From: Gammaproteobacteria bacterium
Lineage (GTDB): Bacteria; Pseudomonadota; Gammaproteobacteria; Ga0077536
Assembly (NCBI GenBank): GCA_030830685.1
Contig: JAURMM010000061.1
Span: forward strand, 1-32,217
Direction of reading: 5' to 3'
Length of the DNA: 32,217 nucleotides
Below the pieces are notes generated by a model that was not told the DNA's origin, did not search any database, and saw nothing but the letters and a program-made list of their open reading frames with translations. Made by a program: the position numbers and the translations under genes. Below are positions 26,435 through 32,217 of the stretch, one piece after another (positions within the stretch are counted from its first letter, which is position 1; every line of letters begins with the position of its first letter).

Positions 26435-26449
26435 GCACCATTTTTGTGC
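26435..26449. promoter_or_regulatory. NtrC-type enhancer site upstream of glnK
   Basis: GCACCATTTTTGTGC has both GCAC and GTGC arms with the 7-nt spacing of known NtrC sites such as those at glnA. Its centre is about 180 nt upstream of the predicted sigma-54 start site, a normal enhancer distance. A weaker half-matching site (GCTG-N7-GTGC, 26395-26409) lies 40 nt closer to the promoter. Confidence 0.5.
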
Positions 26450-26538
26450 GCTCGGCCTGCGCCGCCATCCAGGTGGAGACGCCAGACAACGCGCCTGTCC
26501 ACTGGACTCGAACCCATTCCCTCAAGTCTAATCGCGCC

Positions 26539-26784
26539 ATGAATCGTCTCAATCTCAATCAATTCGCAGAACAGCTGCTGGCGCTGTTGCCAGCCTCAGC
26601 AGGACTCGCACAAGAAGAACTGCGCCAAAGCATCAAGGTTTTCATGGAGGGTGCCCTTGCGCGCATGAATCTCGTGACCCGTGAGGAGTTTGATGCCCAG
26701 GCCGCGCTCCTGGCCCGGACGCGGGAAAAGCTCGACCGCCTGGAGGCGCTGGTCAGCGAGATGGAGGCTGCGGCCAGCAACTGA
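26539..26784 (+). CDS. ubiK: Ubiquinone biosynthesis accessory factor UbiK (YqiC/BMFP)
   Basis: UbiK supports aerobic ubiquinone synthesis as a partner of UbiJ. The 81-residue protein has the family layout: an N-terminal amphipathic helix (NLNQFAEQLLALLPASAGLAQEELRQSIKVFMEGALARMNLVTREEFDAQ in outline) followed by a C-terminal coiled coil (about 45-78; LARTREKLDRLEALVSEMEA). ATG 26539 starts the conserved region; the frame is open further left but without family similarity, and no clear ribosome binding site is seen. The ubiK-comM order next to glnK is as in Pseudomonas. Confidence 0.9.
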   Translation: MNRLNLNQFAEQLLALLPASAGLAQEELRQSIKVFMEGALARMNLVTREEFDAQAALLARTREKLDRLEALVSEMEAAASN

Positions 26785-26882
26785 GCGGGATCTTCTCCGG
26801 GCTGGAAGACCGCGCCACAGAGGGTAAAGGGGCGTAATCTCGATCGTGATGGCCAGGATGGCCTGCAAGGAAAGGATTCCGA

Positions 26883-28418
26883 ATGTCACTAGCCGTTGCC
26901 TATGCGCGAGCCCAGCTGGGCCTCGCCGCACCGCTCGTCGTAATCGAAACACACCTGACGCCAGGCCTTCCCGCCTTGAACATGGTTGGGCTCGCCGAGG
27001 CAGCCGTGCGCGAAAGCAAGGAACGCGTCCGGTCCGCCATCCTGAATGCAGGTTTCGAGTTTCCTTGCCGCCGCATCACCATCAATCTGGCGCCTGCCGA
27101 TTTGCCGAAGGAAGGAACCCGCTTCGACCTCGCGATTGCCCTCAGCATCCTGGCCGCTTCGGGCCAGATTCGTGCCGACGTCCTGCCCGCCTCCGAGTAC
27201 CTCGCGGAGTTGGCACTGACCGGGGCGCTCCGACCAGTCAAAGGGATCCTGGCGGCCGCGCTCGCCGCGCACGGTGCCGGGCGTGCGATCTTCTGCGCGT
27301 CCGGCAATGCGCAGGAAATCTCACTTTGCGAGGATCTGCTGGCTCATGCGCCTACCAACCTGCGTGAAGTCTGCGATCATCTTGAAGGCAAGGCCTTGCT
27401 GGCACCGATCCCGCACACACCGCCATTGCCGACAGCTGCCACCAACCATCCTGATCTCGCAGACGTCCGGGGTCAGTTCGCGGCGCGGCGCGCGCTGGAA
27501 ATCGCCGCTGCTGGCGGGCACAACCTGCTCATGGTCGGGCCACCAGGTACGGGCAAAACAATGCTGGCCATGCGACTGCCGGGTCTCCTGCCCCCGCTGT
27601 CCCCTGCGGCTGCGCTGGAGGCGGCCGTCGTGCGTTCAGTCAACGGCTCACTGGCCGGCACCACAGATTGGCGGCAGCCACCGTTCCGGTCTCCGCATCA
27701 CACGGCCTCCGCCGCGGCGCTGATCGGTGGCGGCAGCGTTCCGCGTCCCGGTGAAGTTTCACTAGCACACCTCGGCGTGCTGTTTCTGGACGAACTGCCG
27801 GAGTTCAGTCGGCATGTGCTGGAAGTCCTGCGAGAGCCACTGGAGAGCAGATGCGTGACCATTTCCCGGGCCTCGCGCCAAGCGACTTTCCCTGCGGATT
27901 TCCAGTTGGTCGCGGCGATGAATCCCTGTCCCTGTGGCTACGCCGGGGATCTCTCAGGCCGGTGCCAGTGTTCTCCAGTGCGCATCGCGCGCTATCTGGA
28001 GCGGGTGTCTGGTCCGCTCCTTGATCGCATCGACATCCAGGTCGAAGTGCCTCGCGAGACGGACTGGCTGCAGCACGCGGCCGACGAACGGCTCGAGTCG
28101 AGCGCCGTAGTATCGGCACGCGTGACGGAGGCGAGGCGGCGGCAACTTGCACGACAGGGCTGCTTGAATGCGCGCCTCGGTGCTTCTGGTATCAGTACCC
28201 ACGCCCCACTGGGGAGGGAGGCCGCCGCGCTGCTCGAACAAGCCTTTGCACGCTTCCGGATTTCGCCCCGGGTCTACCATCGACTGCTGCGCATGGCGCG
28301 AACGATTGCAGACCTCGCCGGAGTCGAGCAGGTAAGTGCGGGTGATGTCGCAGAGGCGTTGGGCCTGCGAAGAATGGATCGCCAACAGGCAGAGCGGCAG
28401 ATGCTTTACGGTGGATGA
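26883..28418 (+). CDS. comM: YifB/ComM family Mg-chelatase-like AAA+ ATPase
   Basis: ComM is a hexameric helicase that promotes branch migration during integration of transforming DNA. The 511-residue protein has an N-terminal ChlI/Lon-protease-like fold domain (1-170), Walker A GPPGTGKT at 219-226, Walker B VLFLDELPEF, the FRSPHHTASAAALIGGG segment, a Cys cluster CPCGYAGDLSGRCQCS that suggests metal binding, and the C-terminal Mg-chelatase helical domain. AGGA (26873-26876) lies 6 nt before ATG 26883. It follows ubiK after 98 nt. Presence of comM does not by itself prove natural competence. Confidence 0.95.
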   Translation: MSLAVAYARAQLGLAAPLVVIETHLTPGLPALNMVGLAEAAVRESKERVRSAILNAGFEFPCRRITINLAPADLPKEGTRFDLAIALSILAASGQIRADVLPASEYLAELALTGALRPVKGILAAALAAHGAGRAIFCASGNAQEISLCEDLLAHAPTNLREVCDHLEGKALLAPIPHTPPLPTAATNHPDLADVRGQFAARRALEIAAAGGHNLLMVGPPGTGKTMLAMRLPGLLPPLSPAAALEAAVVRSVNGSLAGTTDWRQPPFRSPHHTASAAALIGGGSVPRPGEVSLAHLGVLFLDELPEFSRHVLEVLREPLESRCVTISRASRQATFPADFQLVAAMNPCPCGYAGDLSGRCQCSPVRIARYLERVSGPLLDRIDIQVEVPRETDWLQHAADERLESSAVVSARVTEARRRQLARQGCLNARLGASGISTHAPLGREAAALLEQAFARFRISPRVYHRLLRMARTIADLAGVEQVSAGDVAEALGLRRMDRQQAERQMLYGG

Positions 28419-28468
28419 GGGCATCCCTTAGATTGCCCTGACCAACAGGTCCCCGAGAGCCGCATACC

Positions 28469-28864
28469 ATGAGCAGGAATATCTTCCCGGAGCGCGATGG
28501 CCCCATCCGGATAGCTGTCGAGACAGCCTATGTCCCCGAGCAATCAGAGCCGGCGCGCAAGCGTTACGTCTTCGCCTACACGATAACCATCAGTAATGAG
28601 GGCGAATTGCCGACCCAGCTGCTGACCCGGCACTGGGTAATCACGGATGCCGCCGGCAAGGTCCAGGAAGTGAGAGGCGAAGGTGTCGTGGGCGAACAAC
28701 CTCGACTGGAGCCGGGAGATTCCTTCCGCTATACCAGTGGAGCCGTACTCGAGACACCACTCGGGACCATGCAGGGCACCTATCACATGGTAACCGACGA
28801 AGGGACGGCCTTCGAGGCGCCCATTGCGCCGTTCCGTCTCTCCATGCCGCACGTGTTGCATTGA
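28469..28864 (+). CDS. apaG: ApaG protein
   Basis: The 131-residue protein is a single ApaG domain of immunoglobulin-like fold, with IRIAVETAYVPEQSEP, FAYTITISNEGELPTQLLTRHWVITDAAG, VRGEGVVGEQPRLEPGDSF and MQGTYHMVTDEG. ApaG has been linked to cobalt/magnesium homeostasis in Salmonella; its biochemical role is unclear. It starts 50 nt after comM and lies 39 nt before apaH. In E. coli it follows rsmA directly. Confidence 0.95.
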   Translation: MSRNIFPERDGPIRIAVETAYVPEQSEPARKRYVFAYTITISNEGELPTQLLTRHWVITDAAGKVQEVRGEGVVGEQPRLEPGDSFRYTSGAVLETPLGTMQGTYHMVTDEGTAFEAPIAPFRLSMPHVLH

Positions 28865-28903
28865 TCGCCGTCGAGGCGTTGCCCGTCGCACAGAAGCCGC
28901 CGC

Positions 28904-29740
28904 ATGCCGACCTATGCCATAGGGGACGTCCAAGGCTGTCTCACCAGTCTGGAAGCCTTGCTCGAGGAAATCGACTTCGACCTCACGAGCGATCGGCTCT
29001 GGTTCACCGGAGATCTGGTCAACCGCGGCCCCGACAATCTTGGCGTGTTGCGTCTGGTGCGGGGCTTGGGCGAACGCGCGGTAACCGTGCTCGGCAATCA
29101 TGATCTGCATCTTTTGGCGCTGCGCTTCTGTCCGGAGCAGAAACCTCGGCGCGGAGATACGCTCAACGACGTTCTGGAGGCCCCTGATTGTGATGCGCTC
29201 CTCTCGTGGCTGAGGCAGTGCCCGCTGTTCCATCATGATCAGGCACTCGGCTACAGCCTGGTGCATGCCGGGGTGCCGGGCGAGTGGAACATCGGCGAAG
29301 CTCTGGCACACGCGGGTGAAGTGGAGGCGGTATTGCGCGCAAATCATCCCGAAAATTTCCTGTGCGCGATGTATGGCAACAAGCCGGCACGCTGGCGAGC
29401 CTCATTGACGGGAGAGAAGCGCCTTCGCTACATCACCAACGCCTTCACACGCATGCGCTACTGCCAACCGGATGGTGAGCTGGACTTTGAAACCAAGGAA
29501 GGTCTGGATGCAGCACCAGGCGATCTCTTGCCCTGGTTCATGCAGCCCGCACGGGCGAGCCGTGGAGCGCGCATCGTGTTCGGCCACTGGTCTACCTTGC
29601 GACTTGAGGCTCCACAGGAGGCGGCATTCGGCGTCCACCCCCTGGATACGGGCGCAGTCTGGGGAGGCACGCTGTCAGCGCTATGCCTGGAAGATGGTCG
29701 TCGGTTCAGCGTACCTGGACTCGCCGGGCGCGTATTCTGA
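28904..29740 (+). CDS. apaH: Symmetrical diadenosine tetraphosphatase ApaH
   Basis: ApaH splits Ap4A into two ADP, limiting this stress nucleotide, and removes Np4 caps from RNA in E. coli. The 278-residue protein has the metallophosphatase motifs YAIGDVQGC (4-12), FTGDLVNRGPDN, TVLGNHDLHLLAL and the downstream VHAG and FGHWS metal ligands. ATG 28904 follows apaG by 39 nt. Its end is 10 nt from the convergent folA. Confidence 0.97.
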   Translation: MPTYAIGDVQGCLTSLEALLEEIDFDLTSDRLWFTGDLVNRGPDNLGVLRLVRGLGERAVTVLGNHDLHLLALRFCPEQKPRRGDTLNDVLEAPDCDALLSWLRQCPLFHHDQALGYSLVHAGVPGEWNIGEALAHAGEVEAVLRANHPENFLCAMYGNKPARWRASLTGEKRLRYITNAFTRMRYCQPDGELDFETKEGLDAAPGDLLPWFMQPARASRGARIVFGHWSTLRLEAPQEAAFGVHPLDTGAVWGGTLSALCLEDGRRFSVPGLAGRVF

Positions 29741-29750
29741 ACGCCGGGAT

Positions 29751-30248
29751 TCAGCCCGCTGGCGCGCGGCGCTCCAGAATCACGAAACTGAACGGCAGAG
29801 CGTTATCTTGATCAGGTGGGTGCGTCTCGCGTGAGATCTCCACCCATTCGTTGCGCGGATACTCCGGAAACCTAACATCCCCGCTGACGTCTGCATCCAC
29901 TTCTGTCAGGAAAAGGCGAGACGCCAGCGGCAACGCTGCGGCATACAGCGCGCGACCGCCTATGATCATCACTTCTTCCGCATCGCCAACCACAGTGAGC
30001 GCTTCTTCAAGCGATGAAGCAACCTCGCAGGCCTGATGAATCTCCTGTGGATGGGTGGTCACGACGATGTTTCTGCGTCCCGGGAGCGGTCTTCCAATCG
30101 AGGCATGGGTCAAACGCCCCATGATGATCGGATGGCCGAGGGTGATGGCGCGAAAGCGCTTGAGATCTGCGGGCAGATCCCAGGGCAGCCCTCGTTCCCG
30201 ACCGATCACGCCATTGCGAGCGACGGCGACCACGAGATTGACGCGCAT
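29751..30248 (-). CDS. folA: Dihydrofolate reductase
   Basis: FolA reduces dihydrofolate to tetrahydrofolate, regenerating the cofactor oxidised by ThyA, which is encoded just upstream. From ATG 30248 it has 165 residues, with VVAVARNGVIGRERGLPWDLPADLKRF (the acidic D27-type residue lies in LPADL), IIMGRLTHASIGRPLPGRRNIV and VMIIGGRALYAAALPLA. A GTG at 30278 would add 10 residues not seen in the family. It is the third gene of lgt-thyA-folA, about 40 nt after thyA, and converges on apaH. Confidence 0.96.
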   Translation of the reverse strand: MRVNLVVAVARNGVIGRERGLPWDLPADLKRFRAITLGHPIIMGRLTHASIGRPLPGRRNIVVTTHPQEIHQACEVASSLEEALTVVGDAEEVMIIGGRALYAAALPLASRLFLTEVDADVSGDVRFPEYPRNEWVEISRETHPPDQDNALPFSFVILERRAPAG

Positions 30249-30290
30249 CTCAAGGCTGCCTTGCGCGGAGCTGCGCACGTGTAGCCCGCG

Positions 30291-31085
30291 TCATACCGCA
30301 ATCGGTGCCGGAATCGCAGGATGAGCCTGGTAGCCCTCCAGGGTGAAGTCCGCATACTGGAAATCGAACAGGGATTTGCGGGCCGGATTCAGCCGCATCA
30401 CGGGCGCCGGAAAAGGCTCGCGCGACAATTGCAGATCTGCTTGCTCGAGATGATTCAGGTATAGATGGGCATCCCCCAGCGTATGCACGAAGTCACCGGG
30501 GCGCAGGCCACAGACCTGGGCAATCATCAGTGTCAGCAGGGCGTAGGACGCGATGTTGAAGGGCACGCCGAGAAAGACATCTGCGCTGCGCTGATACATC
30601 TGGCAGGATAACTCCCCGTTTGCGACGTAGAACTGGAACATCACGTGACAGGGTGCAAGCGCCATCTGCGGGATCTCGCCGACATTCCAGGCACTGACGA
30701 GATGACGTCGCGAGTCCGGATTGCTTCTGAGACCCTCGATGACCTCGCTGATCTGGTCGATCACTCGGCCATCGGCGGCATGCCAGCTGCGCCACTGGGC
30801 GCCGTATACCGGTCCAAGATTGCCTTCCTCATCCGCCCATTCATCCCAGATGGTCACACCGTTTTCGTTCAGGTAGGCGGTGTTGGTCCCTCCCCGCAGG
30901 AACCAGAGCAGCTCGTGGATGATGGACTTGAGATGGAGTTTCTTGGTGGTGAGCAGGGGGAAATTCTGCCTCAGGTCGAAGCGCATCTGGTAGCCGAAAA
31001 CACTGAGAGTGCCGGTGCCGGTACGGTCATCCTTGCGCACCCCGTGGTCGCGCACATGGCGCACGAGATCAAGATAAGTCTGCAT
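30291..31085 (-). CDS. thyA: Thymidylate synthase
   Basis: ThyA methylates dUMP to dTMP with methylene-tetrahydrofolate. From ATG 31085 it has 264 residues, the same as E. coli. C146 is the catalytic nucleophile ([13 protein letters not shown]). Also visible are [54 protein letters not shown] and the HLYLNHLEQ segment. The ATG is 1 nt after the lgt stop, so translation is coupled. The longer upstream frame lies inside lgt and is not used. Confidence 0.97.
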   Translation of the reverse strand: MQTYLDLVRHVRDHGVRKDDRTGTGTLSVFGYQMRFDLRQNFPLLTTKKLHLKSIIHELLWFLRGGTNTAYLNENGVTIWDEWADEEGNLGPVYGAQWRSWHAADGRVIDQISEVIEGLRSNPDSRRHLVSAWNVGEIPQMALAPCHVMFQFYVANGELSCQMYQRSADVFLGVPFNIASYALLTLMIAQVCGLRPGDFVHTLGDAHLYLNHLEQADLQLSREPFPAPVMRLNPARKSLFDFQYADFTLEGYQAHPAIPAPIAV

Positions 31086-31086
31086 G

Positions 31087-31890
31087 CTAGGTTGGTCCCG
31101 CTTCAGGAAACTGTGATCGCGCACGCCAGATGAGCACGGTACCGGCCAGCATCATGGGCGCAGACAGGAGCTGTCCCATGGTCAGCCAATCACCGAACAG
31201 AAACCCGATGTGGGCATCCGGTTCACGCAGGAATTCGACTGCCGAGCGGAATGTTCCGTAACCCAGCAGGAAGGCGCCAGAGATCCTGCCACGCGGCGCA
31301 CCGCGCGCCCACAGCCACTGCAGAATCACCCACAGCACCACCCCCTCCAGCGCGGCCTCGTAAAGCTGTGACGGGTGCCGCGGCACGCCGCCTGCCGCAG
31401 GGTCGGCAAACAGTACAGCCCAGGCAACGCTGCTCGGGGCGCCCCACAATTCCTGGTTGACGAAATTGGCCACGCGACCGAAGAAAAGCCCGATGGGCAC
31501 CACAGGCAGTACAAAGTCTGTCAGCGCGAGGAAAGTGTGACCTCTGCGGCGGGCATAGAGCGCGAGCGCAACGATGAACCCGATGACGCCCCCGTGAAAA
31601 GACATGCCGCCGCGCCACACCGCCAGTAGTGCCATTGGCTCGTGCCAATATTCCGCAGGATTGTAGAGCAACACGTAGCCGATACGGCCGCCGAGCACGG
31701 CGCCCAAGGCTGCGTAGAACACGAGGTCCCCGACCTGGTCCGCATCAGTCAGAACGCATGCGGGACCCGCGCGGCGGGCGAGAATCAGCCAGCCTGAGGC
31801 AATTCCAACGAGGTAGGCGAGTCCGTACCAATGGACGGCCACCGGGCCCACGGAAAAGGCGATGGGATCAATGGCAGGAAATGGCAACAT
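31087..31890 (-). CDS. lgt: Prolipoprotein diacylglyceryl transferase
   Basis: Lgt transfers diacylglycerol from phosphatidylglycerol to the lipobox cysteine of prolipoproteins in the inner membrane. The 267-residue protein has seven predicted membrane segments and the family signatures [50 protein letters not shown] with the conserved arginine and asparagine, and [14 protein letters not shown]. The upstream TGATACGAT (31908-31900, minus) looks like an extended -10 but would leave only a few leader nucleotides. It is the first gene of lgt-thyA-folA. Confidence 0.97.
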   Translation of the reverse strand: MLPFPAIDPIAFSVGPVAVHWYGLAYLVGIASGWLILARRAGPACVLTDADQVGDLVFYAALGAVLGGRIGYVLLYNPAEYWHEPMALLAVWRGGMSFHGGVIGFIVALALYARRRGHTFLALTDFVLPVVPIGLFFGRVANFVNQELWGAPSSVAWAVLFADPAAGGVPRHPSQLYEAALEGVVLWVILQWLWARGAPRGRISGAFLLGYGTFRSAVEFLREPDAHIGFLFGDWLTMGQLLSAPMMLAGTVLIWRARSQFPEAGPT

Positions 31891-31923
31891 TCGCTTCTGA
31901 TCGTATCACGGGCCACGCGCGGC

Positions 31924-31994
31924 AGGACCGACCGACGAACAGACCCGGAGCGCGCCTCACGCAGTGCGAAGCGCGGAGGGTCGAGCGGCGGGCG
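31924..31994. repeat. 71-bp structured direct repeat, copy 1
   Basis: This copy matches 32147-32217 at 66 of 71 positions in the same orientation. Its centre folds as a hairpin. GACCC (31942-31946) pairs with GGGTC (31978-31982), CGCGC (31951-31955) with GCGCG (31971-31975) and CAC (31958-31960) with GTG (31964-31966), around loop GCA, with interior loops between the stems. No open frame crossing it has a recognisable domain. Confidence 0.65.
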
Positions 31995-32146
31995 GGCCAA
32001 ACTTGGCAGTTCAGGCCCGAGGACGTAATCCCGGCACTCCTGCGGCTGCACACCGGTCGCCCTTCCGCGGACGAAGGCAGATGTCCGCTACAGGGCATCC
32101 CGCTGCACAGCCGCTTCCACTTGGTGAGCCGGAAGCCGCACGCAGA

Positions 32147-32217
32147 AGGACCGACCGGCGAACAGACCCGAAGCGCGCCTCACGCAGTGTGAAGCGCGAA
32201 GGGTCAAGCGGCGGGCG
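32147..32217. repeat. 71-bp structured direct repeat, copy 2 (reaches window end)
   Basis: This is the second copy. The hairpin is the same, with GACCC 32165-32169, GGGTC 32201-32205, CGCGC 32174-32178 and GCGCG 32194-32198. The three differences from copy 1 inside the hairpin all fall in unpaired interior loops, and every paired position is unchanged. The repeat may continue past the window edge, so 71 bp is a minimum. Confidence 0.65.

Larger units (their letters stand above)
31891..32217. other. Non-coding region upstream of lgt with repeats
   Basis: No supported gene lies here. Two repeat copies flank a 152-nt GC-rich spacer (31995-32146), itself able to form small hairpins such as CCTTC/GAAGG around TCCGCGGA near 32061-32078. 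Open frames on both strands give low-complexity Arg-rich peptides without a recognisable domain. Confidence 0.55.

Noticed and set aside
31924-32217. CRISPR array or integron attC sites
   Set aside because: There are only two 71-bp copies with a 152-nt spacer and no cas or integrase gene; size and sequence fit neither.

Overview
The window is about 32 kb of GC-rich, densely coding chromosome from a gammaproteobacterium. This placement rests on protein families and gene order: mutS beside a seven-iron fdxA (as in Pseudomonas), lptD-surA-pdxA-rsmA, apaG-apaH, metG-rnfB-nth, apbC-dcd, glnK-ubiK-comM, and Mpl, which is a Gram-negative murein-recycling enzyme. LptD and SurA show an LPS-bearing outer membrane. 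No genus can be named from the sequence alone. I see no insertion sequence, phage gene, CRISPR array, tRNA or rRNA. Nearly all coding capacity is housekeeping.

Layout. 1-3134: end of an unidentified gene, mutS, then fdxA with its own promoter. 3135-3594: a non-coding stretch with several hairpins. 3595-5677 (+): a secreted DUF4124 protein, a PPM Ser/Thr phosphatase and a tandem FHA protein. 5708-11754 (-): a tightly packed six-gene run, metG, an unusual rnfB, nth, DUF1841, a GAF-PP2C-HATPase fusion and a STAS protein. 11915-13596 (+): apbC and dcd. 13609-14279 (-): msrB and a tusA-like gene. 14435-16480 (+): an orphan OmpR-type regulator and ispG. 16513-24121 (+): mpl, a Lon-N-domain gene, lptD, surA, pdxA and rsmA. 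24122-24422: AT-rich convergent spacer with three DnaA-box matches. 24423-28418: aroE (-), tandem CDGSH (+), PII/glnK (-), ubiK (+), comM (+). 28469-29740: apaG and apaH. 29751-31890 (-): lgt, thyA, folA. 31891-32217: two copies of a 71-bp structured repeat.

How the genes work together. The lptD block combines outer-membrane assembly (LptD and its chaperone SurA) with PdxA and RsmA. lgt-thyA-folA joins lipoprotein maturation to thymidylate and folate metabolism. Two protein-phosphorylation modules lie tail to tail at 4.1-7.7 kb: PPM phosphatase plus FHA on one strand, and a fused phosphatase/antisigma-kinase plus STAS antagonist on the other.

The signals most worth checking are regulatory or structural, not a new gene system: the DnaA-box cluster; a sigma-54 promoter with an NtrC-type site upstream of a PII gene that lacks amtB; a soluble RnfB carrying an RnfC-like ferredoxin tail; the partner-switching fusion; and the 71-bp repeats.
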